Source: Phytoseiulus persimilis
Taxonomy: Eukaryota; Arthropoda; Arachnida; Mesostigmata; Phytoseiidae
DNA length: 64,000 nt
Direction: 5' to 3'
Assembly (NCBI GenBank): GCA_037576195.1
Contig: CM075102.1
Coordinates: 42,342,745-42,406,744 of the forward strand
Positions 10,841 to 20,697 of the stretch are shown here, piece by piece (position 1 is the stretch's first letter; every line of letters begins with the position of its first letter). The notes beneath the pieces are model-generated. The model was not told the DNA's origin. It made no database searches and saw nothing but the letters and a program-made list of their open reading frames with translations. Both the position numbers and the translations under genes were made by a program.

Positions 10841-11365
10841 GGACATTCGGCGCAGACATTTTGGCGCAACGGACATTTTGGCTCGAACATTTTGGCGCAA
10901 CGGACATTTTGGCGCAGGAACTTTGGGTGCAGATTCAGGTGGAGCTCCCATGAGTTATTCAATCAATCGCGACAGTATTGTTCTGTAGCTATCGATGCTT
11001 TTTTGCGATGTATAAGATCATCAGAGTTTTCATCTACCATATACTCCATCGTAAACGGTCTTGTGGACTCTCGAAGATGGTCTCGTAGGCCCTCGTAGAC
11101 TTTTCTTAGAGGCGTCGCCCATAGTTTTCTGATCTGACGTAAACTCAGTCGGCGTCCTGATGTACATCCATCCTCATCTACCGAAGTCCAAGGTCGTTGA
11201 AATGTGCTCCACAATTTCCGCTCGCGGTTGAAACTATTCATAGAAGATATCGAACCACTTTGGTGAGTCCTAACTGCTTCATCTGAATCTGCGCCAAAAT
11301 GTCCTGCGCCAAAATGTCCGTTGCGCCAAAATTTTCGCGCCAAAATGTCCAGCGGCAAAATGTCC
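10841..11365. mobile_element. Foldback-type element with inverted repeat arrays, unit 1
   Basis: The left arm (10,841-10,918) has four to five copies of GGACATTTTGGCGCAAC-like units. The right arm (11,288-11,365) has the same units inverted, as GCGCCAAAATGTCC. The arms enclose about 370 bp. Long inverted terminal arrays of short tandem units are the hallmark of foldback elements. The middle holds a - strand open frame (10,963-11,358) that runs into the right arm; its product is not recognised. No transposase is seen. Confidence 0.75.
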
Positions 11366-11524
11366 TAGACCGTTCTGTCTGGAGCGCTGTTCTCACCGCA
11401 GAGCATCTTTGGCGCTGACCGCGAGAACCTCAATAGATTTCATGAGACGCACGCCGTCGTTGCCCGACCGCTTCCCGCCTCCAGGGCTAGTGGTGCTTCT
11501 TCCCGAATAGAGAGCCCCTCGCGG

Positions 11525-12979
11525 GTGGCTCGGCTGATTCAGCCAAAGCTCGCACAAAGCGATGTTTCCTCTGCGGCCCGCACGCTGCTCTCGACCGACG
11601 TCACCGCACCCACTGACGACGAGACGCGGCGAACCCTCGAGGCCAAGCACCCAGAACCTCCTCCCTCTGCGGCGCGGTGCCCTCCGGCGCCCACGCCAGC
11701 TGCTTCCGTCGACGAGGCACAGCTCTCGGATCCAGAGATACGTGCAGCCATCCTTAGCTTTCGCAGCAGGGTTGAGTGGAGGTCCGGATGGAATCCGCCC
11801 GCGTCACCTCAAGGACCTCATCGTTGAAGACTCATGCCCTCTAGTCAGTGCCCTCACTAAACTCTGCACGATGGTGATCAACGGAAGACTTCTAGATTTC
11901 GTTTTGAACACGTTCCATGGTGCCAATCTGCTCGCGCTGCGCGTAAGGATCGGCGGGATCCGGCCTCTCGCTATCACGGCAACACGGTGAGACGTCTCGC
12001 AGCCGAAGTCGCTGTCAGGAAGTTCCGAGACCCTATCCGCGATTTCATTGCGCCCACCCAGCTGGGTTTCGCCGTGGAGGGTGGCTGTGAGGCCGCCGTT
12101 CACGCTGCCACCAGCTTCTCGGAGGTGAACAGCGATTCCGGCAAGATTCTCGTCAAATTGGACTTTGCGAATGCATTCAATACTCTCCGCAGAGATGCCA
12201 TACTCGAAATGATCCGGTCCAACTTTCGTTCGCTCCATCGCATGATCCAACAGGCTTACCGGAGCCCCAGAAAGTTCTTCTGGGAGGACCAGGTCATTCT
12301 GTCGAGAAGTGGGGTGCTGCAGGGAGATCCTTGCCCTCGTTTGCGCCGCTTTGCAGAAACTCGTGTCCACGTTGGTATCGGAGTTCAGGTCCTGGTTCCC
12401 CGACGATGGCACACTCGGTGGATCAATGAAATCCGTTATGGCGGACATCCAGAGAGTCAGAACATTCGTCGAGGTCCCGAGGCTCGTGTCTGGACAACAC
12501 CACACTCCGCATCGCTGCCGGTCTCCGCCTGGGGCTTCCGCTCTGCGCACCTCATCTGTGTGCCAGGTGCAGCTCCACCAAGTCCGCGTTGGGTGACCAC
12601 GGTTTCTGCTGCTCCCGGCGCGCGGGCCGCCATTCTCGCCACAGAGCTCTCAACGCCGTCATCTCCCGTGCGCTCGGTTCCGCGATGATCGCCAGCCAGC
12701 TTGGACCCACCGGCCTGTCGAGAAACTCGGCACTCCGTCCCGGATGGCATTACGCTGTCATCGCGGGCAGCGGGGAGGTCGCTCGTATCGGATGTGAGCA
12801 AGTCAACCGAGGCCTCCCTCAAATACTTCGGTCGCCGAATAGAGGCAACTTCGGGGGACAGAACGACGTCAGAATTCCTGTTGCAAAAACTATCAATCGA
12901 GATTCGAAGGGGCGACAGTGCAGCCGTTATAGGAACACTGCCGACCGGACCCGACCTGGCTGGCATCAGGGAATTCTAG
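11525..12979 (+). pseudogene. Second reverse transcriptase, fragmented, unit 1
   Basis: RT of a different family from the LINE, spread over several frames. In order: GGPDGIRPRHLKDL (about 11,784), VKLDFANAFNTLRRD (12,152), GVLQGDP (about 12,311), FPDDGTLGG (12,396, standing for the YxDD box), RALGSAMIASQLGP (about 12,670), and C-terminal FGRRIEATSGDRTTSEFLLQ (about 12,830). This series matches an RT family I know from many invertebrate genomes, with GGPDGL and YLDDG motifs. At least four frame changes make it non-functional. A relic of the same C-terminus lies on - at 46,853. Confidence 0.7.
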
Positions 12980-13066
12980 GATAGTGCCCACTCATCTATT
13001 ATTTGGAAATAAAATTCCCGCGTCCACCATCGCCGCCTCTTCGGCTGCCACTCGTGCGTCCGAGGG

Positions 13067-14375
13067 CGCTCACGAGCGCGGCGCTTCCGAAGCAATCAAG
13101 ACAACAACTGCGGGGGTCCCGAGGATGGTACCCTGGCCTTCAAACTTGTGTGCCGAAACCATCCCGAAATCAAGACCAGAACCCTATCGCGGAGCTCCCA
13201 CCTTTAACTCCGAGCATGATTCCGATCCAGAATGAGTTTCGCCGACTTCTCTCACGATAATATTTTGTACTCAGTAGACTTCGTACAATATTTCCCGGCT
13301 CCGAATGACCTCTCCTGCGCTCTCCTCAGAACCCCATGACTTTCGGGAGAATCTCTTCCGGAGTCCAGACAGAAATGATTGGAATGAAATTCTTCAACTC
13401 TGCTCCCTCGCTCGATTGCCTCCTCAGCTTTGAACCATTTTTCAGCAGACAAGGAGTTGGTATGAATTGAATAATCTTTTTTTTTACGGGGGAGTTCGGG
13501 AATTCCAGACGGGCAGGGACCGAAGCTTTCCCCTCGCTGGCGTCCGAGCAATTTATTCAAAAATACAAGTATTGTTTTAGCCGATGCAACTAAATACATA
13601 TAAACTAATGCCTATATGTATTCCATTGACTGATGTGGATGTCGAACAGAAGTAGAGTTGCTTCAAAAGTCGGCGTAATCTCTTGACCCCCTATGGTTGA
13701 GGGGTTGCCATGTTTGGTCTCCCAACAAGCTAAACTTCCATGCGAACTGGGGCGCCCGTCCTTGAACGCCGCGTTTTCGGCTTGGCTACTCGAGGAGTCA
13801 CGACGCGCTTTATCGGGACACTCCGAGGACGAAACACTCCCTTGTGGGTGCTGGCCATCGGTTTGAAGGATTTTTGCGACGGAGAGCGTCGCTTTTTCGA
13901 TGAGCTGGCACGGGGTTTCTGTTTTGCACGGAACATTTTTTTGGCCTTGGGGCGGCCTATGCCGAGCAACTTACGAAGCGTCGAGATGAAACTTGGCCTC
14001 TTCAGGCTCATCCGTGTTCCGTCGGTCGGTGGCTTGGAATCTTCCGAGTTCACCGGAATGCTCGGAGCCCCTCCTGTCTCGGAACCTTTGATCCTGTGGG
14101 AGGATGGGAGCCTCCATGTTGCAGTTCCGGCCTGGGAGGGCCTCGCTGTGAATCGCAACGCGGACAAATCGTTGATGAGAACGTCGAGATCCATGTTGTA
14201 GCTCATGGCTGTGTCCGGTTGGAGATCTGATGAGCTTGTGGCTACGAAGCTTGTTCTCAGAGTTTAAGTACGATTTGGGCGGAGGCGGAGTTGCTCTCCT
14301 CCTCAAATCGTGGGAGAGTGTTTTTCTTGGAAGTTCATCCCAGATCTGGAGGGTTTCTCGGTTCTTGTCGGAAGT
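13067..14375. repeat. S segment, S2 subfamily, unit 1
   Basis: Direct-repeat partner of the S1 segment at 2,212-3,513, about 10.9 kb away in the same orientation. Recombination between S1 and S2 would remove the whole T cluster, and unequal exchange between S copies is a simple route for expanding the array. Confidence 0.8.
13730..14206 (-). CDS. S ORF, S2 copy in unit 1: basic protein, 158 aa
   Basis: Intact member of the same family as 30,494-30,973, opening MSYNMDLDVLINDL. It shares the GRPKAKKMF motif and the Lys/Arg/Ser-rich tail. It differs from S1 copies by many amino-acid changes, mostly in the middle, so S1 and S2 separated long before the unit was duplicated. It lies left of, and divergent from, the X ORF of unit 2; the MITE sits in the shared upstream region. 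Confidence 0.5.
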   Translation of the reverse strand: MSYNMDLDVLINDLSALRFTARPSQAGTATWRLPSSHRIKGSETGGAPSIPVNSEDSKPPTDGTRMSLKRPSFISTLRKLLGIGRPKAKKMFRAKQKPRASSSKKRRSPSQKSFKPMASTHKGVFRPRSVPIKRVVTPRVAKPKTRRSRTGAPVRMEV

Positions 14376-14462
14376 GGGGTTCAACCCTCAAATTTCGCCA
14401 CCCTAGTAGAGCGCCGAAGAGGTCTATTTCAGTGTGCACCCTGAATGTAATAATGCACAACC

Positions 14463-14726
14463 CAGGGGCGTACCCAGCTTTTTTTTGGGGGGGGGGGGGG
14501 GGGGCAAGGATGTGATGATGATGCCTATGATGATGATGATCATCGTCTCGAGATTTTCATGACGCAATCAACATGGTTTTCGAACCTGTGAGAATTTTCC
14601 TGATAAGACTGAATCTTTGTGGAACTTTTTCGTCCATTAAAGTAGAATATAATCCACCCTTCCCAATAATATCGAAGAGTTTTGGGGGGGGGCATGGCCC
14701 CCTTGGCCCCCCTGGGTACGCCACTG
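14463..14726. mobile_element. hAT-type MITE, complete (264 bp)
   Basis: It starts CAGGGGCGTACCCAG and ends with the inverse of CAGTGGCGTACCCAG, so the terminal inverted repeats match at 14 of 15 positions. It is flanked on both sides by GCACAACC (14,455-14,462 and 14,727-14,734). An 8-bp target duplication and CAG...CTG termini are diagnostic of the hAT superfamily. It has no transposase ORF, so it is non-autonomous. The inside is AT-rich with a long G-tract near the left end and a shorter one near the right end. The matching position in copy 3 has one GCACAACC and no insertion. Confidence 0.92.
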
Positions 14727-15010
14727 GCACAACCAACCGATCGGATCCGCGAGCCCATATTCCGCAGGGAATGAATGACTGCCCCGCCTCGCGCGGAATG
14801 TTCGCGCCCGATCCTTCGCAGGGGCAGTTCGTCGCCTTTTGCAACAGTCATGAAGTTGGTTCTCAACTAGGCTCCAGTCGGTTGTTCGGAGTTGAGGGAG
14901 TCCTGCGAGCGTGAATTGTTCAGTGGAATCTACGCCCTCCTGTTCTCCGAGTGCTTCACATGGAGCACCCCTGGAATGAAAGGGACCATAAGTGCATATA
15001 GAAGATCGAA

Positions 15011-15397
15011 ATGAATCCATCCACATTGCGTCATCAAATCATTGTAGCTTCCCTTTTCGCACAGAGTTTTGCTTGGTCGGCCGCACAACGAGAACGCGAT
15101 GCCTCAAGGGAGAACCGCTCATCCCAGATGACGAAGACGCGGGCTTCCCGGAAACCCCCTTCACAAACACAGGATTTCACGGGAACCCACCACGCCTCTC
15201 TGAGAAATCCCGCTTATGAGGCTCGCACCGATAGCGAAACAGGCGACGAGAAAAAAGCGGCACTCGAGCCTTCAGAATTCCGAGCCACAACTAAGACGAA
15301 GCTTATATCAGACTGGTATTGCTTTTATCAAGATCTCAAGCTTAACCTGCGGAGAAGGATCAGTTTCCGCTCGGAGCTTAGAAGACCGGAATCTTGA
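15011..15397 (+). pseudogene. X ORF, truncated copy 2 (128 aa)
   Basis: Identical in frame to the intact copy 3 ORF, except that an arginine codon CGA is TGA here, ending translation at residue 128. The downstream bases still encode most of the remaining C-terminal residues found in copy 3. It could still make a shortened secreted peptide. Confidence 0.5.
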
Positions 15398-16209
15398 GCG
15401 AGCATGTTCACGGAATTCGGATTGCTTCCGCGCAAAAATACTCCGAACGACGAGCCGCCGGAATCCGCTTCAGATCATGGGCTAGAGCATTGCCACTGTG
15501 CTGCCACTAGCTCCTCCTGATCGATCAACATGAGATTGCAGTTTCTCACATCAAACTGACGCATCAATCCACAACTTCCGATTGAGTTTTCAGTGACTCC
15601 TGAACTCCGCACATTTAGAGAGGAGAGAAATAGTTCTGAGGAACCGCGATCTCCACAAGAAAAACTCCGAGAGGACCTCAAGACCTGGAATGGTTTCAGA
15701 GCTCGGGGATCTCAGTCACAAGTGACGAGCTCATCGGATCTTCATGAAATCAACCGTTGCTGACGCCATGAATCCCGAGTTTCTCAAAATCAGAACTCTT
15801 CGAATTGCAGCTGCCCACGAAACTCTAGCGAGCCGGTAAATCAAACTTGGGGCATTCATTCTCTCGCAGGGGCAGACAAGTCCAACACAGAGCATTTGAC
15901 AGAATCCACGGAAATTGGACTATCCGCCCGGGAAGAGATCAGCTCAAGAAAATATAACGTCATTGAATAGCTGCGTGCCCCGGTGCAACGGAACAGCCTT
16001 CCCGAGAAACGCCGCGCCCTGCCGAGTAGATCCTGCTCATCGAACGATGACGAAATAGGGGTCGGCGCAGGTTGGGATGTGCTCATCAATAAGGAGCAGT
16101 GACTCAAAAACTCCGAAAGAGGTGATTCGAGGCTCAAACTGGCAGAGAGATTGATGATTTCAGAAACGGAAGCAAATGCGAGGCCTCCCGCGTTGCTGCC
16201 CCTTAGGCT

Positions 16210-17511
16210 ACCGCTCACGAGCGCGGGGCTTCCAAAGCAATCGAGACAACAACTGCGGAGGTAGCGAAGACGGTACCCTGGCCTTTAAACTTCGCTGCCG
16301 GAACGATCTCGAAATCAAGATCAGAACCCTATCGCGGAGCTCTCGCCTTTCAATCTGAGCATGATTCCGATCCAGAATGAGTTTCGCCGATTTCTCTCAC
16401 GAATATCTTGTGTGCCAGAATTTGTGGACTTCGTACAATATTTTCGGCTTGGAATAACCCATCCTGCGCTCTGCTCAAAACCCCATGACTCTCGGGAGAA
16501 TCTCTTCCGGAGTCCAGACAGAAATGATTGTGGTGAAATTATTCAACACTGCTCCTTCGAGCGAATGCCTCCCCAGCTTTGAACCATTCTTGAGCAGACA
16601 AAGAGTTAAGATGAATTCATTAATGTTTCGTTTACGGGGGAGTTCGGAAACTCCAGACGGGGAGGGACAGAAGCTTCCCCCTCGCTGGCGTCCGAGCAAT
16701 TTATTCAGAAATACAAGTTTCATTAAATTAATATCCTTCCATGTTGATGTCGAACAGGAGTGGAGGTTCCTAAAACGTTAACGTGATCCCTCCACCCCCT
16801 CTTGTCGAGGGGTTGCCATGAATGCGTGTTCGGTCTCCCAACAACTCCGACTCACGTGCGTAGTGCGGGAAGTGGAGCGTCCGTCCTTGACCGCCGCGTT
16901 TTCGGCTTAATCAGTCGAGGAGTCACGACGCGCTTTATCGGGACACTTCGAGGACGAAACACTCCCTTGTGGGTGCTGGCCATCGGTTTGAAAGATTTTT
17001 GCGACGGAGAGCGTCGATTTTTCGAGGAGCTGGCACGAGGTTTCTGTTTTGCACGGAACATTTTTTTGGCCTTGGGGCGGCCTACGCCGAGCAACTTACG
17101 AAGCGTCGAGATGAAACTTGGTCTCTTCAGGCTTATCCGTGTTCCGTCGGTTGGTGGCTTGAAATCTTCCGAGTTCATCGGAATGATCGGAGCCGCTTCT
17201 GTCTCGGGAGCTTCGCTCCTGGGGGAGCTTGGAGCCCCCATGTTGAAATTCCGGCCTGGGAGGGCTTCGCTGTGAACTGTAACTCGGACAAGCCGTTGAT
17301 GAGAACCTCGAGATCCATGTCGTAACTCATGGTTGGGCACGGTTGAAGATTGATGAGTTTGTAGCTACGAAGCTGGGCTCCAAAGATTAAGTACCATCCG
17401 GGCGAAGGAGGAGTTCCCTCCTCCTCCTTAAATCGAGGGAAAGTTTTTGTCTTGGATGCCCATCCCAGATTTTGCCGGAGGGTTCGTCGGTTCTTGTCGG
17501 AAGTTGGGATC
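16210..17511. repeat. S segment, S1 subfamily, unit 2
   Basis: Near-identical to the S1 segment of unit 1, offset 13,998 bp, including the shared frameshift in its ORF. Confidence 0.85.
16852..17330 (-). pseudogene. S ORF, S1 copy 2, frameshifted
   Basis: Same start codon and same one-base deletion as the copy at 2,854-3,332, so the lesion predates the duplication that made copies 1 and 2. The C-terminal basic region stays open in the shifted frame. Confidence 0.6.
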
Positions 17512-17613
17512 AAGAGGGACGAGCATAATGAGCTAAAAACATCGTTGGCGATCAAGGTCATCGTTTTTTTGCTCGGTAGTGACCACACGCGTTGGTGAGA
17601 GCTGCCGACGAAG

Positions 17614-18258
17614 TTGAGTTTTCATCGAGTCCTCGGATCTGAAGCCGTGCGGTTCTCGCTGCCATCAAAGCATCGGACCTTAGTGCAACCGAACGTTAAC
17701 TTTCACCTCTTCCTGATCTCTTCGAGTCACGGAACCCACCGCAGATATCCGATCTCGCAGCATTGGGTTTCCGGAACCGGCGGTGAAGAGCGCTCGATGT
17801 CTGCAGCCTCAGCGACGTCGAGCACGGGCGATAGCGGCTCGAAGCCGACGCCGAAGAATGCGCGGGTCTATGATGTTGTAGGGAACACCGACGACACAGG
17901 TGACATGCACGTCGACACGGCGGATGGCGGGGAATTCGAGTTCCCGAAGAGCCGAAAGCTCCGTTTTCTTCAGAGGAAGCGAGCGATTATATTCCCCGGC
18001 GACATGAAGGACATCACGCCGACCTCCAGGGCTGCGGTCAGGCTCATGAAGAGCAAGCTCACAGAGACGCGGATGACTGCGAACGGCGAGTTAGTTGTGG
18101 AAGTGGACAACGCCGAGGACGCGCTCACCGGACTCCAGACCAGAGCTGTGCGCCGCGGCGGCGAAGGACTGGAAAACACACAGCGGCGACGCTCGCCACG
18201 GCGAACAGTGGCGGACCGGAAGTGTCGCGGCGCGCCGGGAGATCCGGTCCCTGCATAA
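17614..18258 (+). pseudogene. gag-like ORF remnant, unit 2 (214 codons)
   Basis: Same ORF as 3,616-4,413 but 16 bp shorter near 18,158, so it ends in a different frame 50 or so codons earlier. The preceding residues are essentially identical to unit 1. Confidence 0.4.
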
Positions 18259-18270
18259 CTGATGAATCGA

Positions 18271-18340
18271 TTGATTGTCAACCATTCCTCGAAATCGATT
18301 GTCAACCATTCCTCGAAATTGATTTTCAACCATCCGTCGA
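18271..18340. repeat. 24-bp minisatellite, unit 2
   Basis: Same minisatellite as at 4,287. Here the first two units are almost identical to each other, and the variant unit with TTTCTCGGAACC seen in unit 1 is missing. This indicates unit turnover after duplication. Confidence 0.7.
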
Positions 18341-18983
18341 CGATGTACATTTGGCCATGTGTGAAAAACCCTTCTCGCAGAGACGGGTGTTCTAAACTAG
18401 GTTCTGAACCCGTCCAGTATTTTTCGACCACCACGCGAATATCGTCAAATTCTTCTGGCCGGAACGGACCACTCATAACAACCCGTCTTCACGAACACAT
18501 CGTTACAGATCACTCTCGTCGGAGATCTGAAACCTTCAGCTGAGAGCCTGACACTTGGAATTCATGGATATGTCTAATATGCCGACGTTCGTTGAGCGAT
18601 CACTGAGAACTGAATATCTGTAGTTGGTGTCCGACGCCTGAGTTCACGCGTCGAAGTATCAATGAAATCAAAAGCGGGAGAAGGGAAAATATACGTAGCA
18701 GTGAATTCCGCTTCGTCGTGATTTGTCTTAGCAACCCTGGGATTCGGGCTCGAATCCATGAAGCGCCGCCATGAAAACAATGCGGCGGCGGCGCAGCGGT
18801 GCGCTGTCTGGCCCGGCGCGCCGAAGCGCCGGCGAATCCGTGACGCGGGGCACAGCCCTGCTCCAGACTCTTGTGGGAGTAGCGGTCACTCCCAGGAAAT
18901 CCAAGCCGAGGGTCAGCTCTAAGGGCATGGTGTAAGGCGTTCACTTCCTTCTCGGAATCAATTCAAAGTCCTTCTCGGAATCC

Positions 18984-19256
18984 GTGTTACTGGAGTCTCT
19001 CAAGAGAGTCGGCGTCACCGAAGCGGTTCGCGTCAAGGCTCGTGATGATCGCCTGGGAGCTCTCGTTACAACGGAGCAAGGCGCTGCAGCGTTTTCGCTC
19101 ATGTCTCTAAGAACTGCCAGGTGCCAGCAGACGTCTCCGTATGTCGTCGTGGCTCGGAGCGCGGCTACTTGTCGAAAAACTGCTCCAAGCCGGAGCGCTG
19201 CGCCAATTGCACCGGTTAGCACTCAGCGAAAAACGAAGCTTGCCCCGCCCGATTGA
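18984..19256 (+). pseudogene. ORF1 zinc-knuckle remnant, unit 2
   Basis: Copy of 4,996-5,268 with the same frameshift and internal stop, so these lesions predate the duplication. Confidence 0.45.
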
Positions 19257-19380
19257 AAATCCTCGAGTCTTGGCGACCGTCGGCGCCTTACGCTGACGGT
19301 TTGTATGACCGAACGCGGTCATTGCATCAGAGTCTGGCTGAGCGGTAATCTCGGCCGGAACCTGGTCTTCGCTGTGGCTC

Positions 19381-19992
19381 TTGTGCATTCTCCATCCACA
19401 AGGGGTATTCAGAGAGGCCTCCTACAACAGGAGAGAAGCCGTATCGGAGGCACAGCAAGCACTATCCGATCTGAATAATCACCCGAAGGTCAACAAACTG
19501 ATCTACACCATATTCTACGTAGATCCAAAAATCTATGTCCACTCGGTGTTCATAGACGATTTGTTGACCGCGCTCAAGGTTGAGATCGAGACGATCGATC
19601 TCAGATATATCTCCGAACGCAACCCGTCACCAACAGACGGGGGCTGGAGTAAGACTGGGGCCATCGAGGCTACGTTGAGGATAAGCCGCCGAATAGGCGA
19701 GGGCCTCAACCTGACCTCGGTGGAGATCGATACGATCTTATCCGAGAGCGGTACAAGGTTGGCGAAGGGAAAGCCGGAACCAACGGAAGACAAGATCGAA
19801 GAGGAGGTCCCTTCGACCTCCTCAGAAACTCCACGGAACGTACTTTCTCCAGCGAGACCCGGACCCTCCAGAGGGTATCCGGGTCCCTCAGACAACCTTA
19901 GCCCCGGGAAGCTACAGAAAACCCCGAAGGAACGCCAACCTCAAAACCCCCTCCCGCCCGCAGGGAACGGGGAAAAAGAGAAATGTTGGTGA
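19381..19992 (+). CDS. LINE ORF1 fragment, unit 2 (203 codons)
   Basis: Same product as 5,393-6,004 with no residue differences seen. It also lacks an ATG near its start. Confidence 0.45.
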   Translation: MCILHPQGVFREASYNRREAVSEAQQALSDLNNHPKVNKLIYTIFYVDPKIYVHSVFIDDLLTALKVEIETIDLRYISERNPSPTDGGWSKTGAIEATLRISRRIGEGLNLTSVEIDTILSESGTRLAKGKPEPTEDKIEEEVPSTSSETPRNVLSPARPGPSRGYPGPSDNLSPGKLQKTPKERQPQNPLPPAGNGEKEKCW

Positions 19993-20186
19993 CACCTCAC
20001 TCGAAGGGGCCTGCAGCAACCAGAAAAAGGTTAAGCCACACGGGCTAAACCAGAAAGGGGAATACCGGAAACCGACCGAAGCGACGTTGAAGGAGCATAA
20101 AGCTCAACCACCAACTTCCACGCCGCAGAGGAACGCAAGCAAGGACGAGGACAGCACTGAGCTGTCCAAAGCCCTTAAAAAATACT

Positions 20187-20697
20187 TTGGACAACCACCG
20201 TCCTAACCAAACCGCCCCCCGGAGGCCACCACAGAAGGTGGGCAAAATAAATGTATTTTCCCACTCGGAAATCGGTGTTTTCAATATGCAGGGGGGCAAG
20301 AATTTGGGGAAATGGGAGAGTCTACACAGAGAGCTCCTGGGAGAGAAGGATGATGAAATGTCCACCCGATGTGATATTCTCTTATTATGTGAAACCCATT
20401 TGATGAACATAGATGTACTACCTCACATGGAGGAGTTCTCGTTCCATGGAAGCAACCGATAAGGACCCTCTGGTGATAAATCATCCGGCGGAACGGGTGT
20501 CCTCATGCGATGTGCCGTGGGTGACGTACACGGAACCCAGAAAAAGGACGATTTCGTTGCTATAGGCACGGGGAGAAACGGACAACATTGGACCATGATC
20601 TCAGTATAGCTAGCCATCAGCGATCTAAAAATCGAAAGAAGGCCAATTCGAACGAATTGGCGAGATCATTCGAGATAAGGTATCGGGCAAAACCAAG
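20187..20697 (+). pseudogene. LINE endonuclease N-terminal part, broken, unit 2
   Basis: Same open segment, same two stops and same frameshift as in unit 1, ending where the ORF2 frame begins. Confidence 0.7.

Larger units (their letters stand above)
1..14454. repeat. Tandem 14-kb unit, copy 1 (left end outside window)
   Basis: First copy of a large direct repeat. It begins inside the hAT MITE that marks the S2/X junction, so at least part of another unit probably lies upstream. Order: X (about 210-2,200), S1 (about 2,212-3,513), T retroelement cluster (about 3,600-12,980), S2 (about 13,067-14,375). The offset to copy 2 drifts from 14,517 to 13,917 bp through a few indels: 519 bp at about 1,587, 16 bp at about 4,160, 5 bp near 4,495, about 56 bp at about 10,560 and 14 bp at about 12,890. 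Coding frames between copies 1 and 2 differ by single residues, so the duplication is recent. An assembly artefact cannot be excluded from sequence alone. Confidence 0.9.

Noticed and set aside
1..14454. The whole 14-kb unit as one giant transposon
   Set aside because: No terminal inverted or long terminal repeats frame the unit, the contents are a mixture of independently damaged elements, and S1/S2 are diverged direct repeats rather than LTRs.
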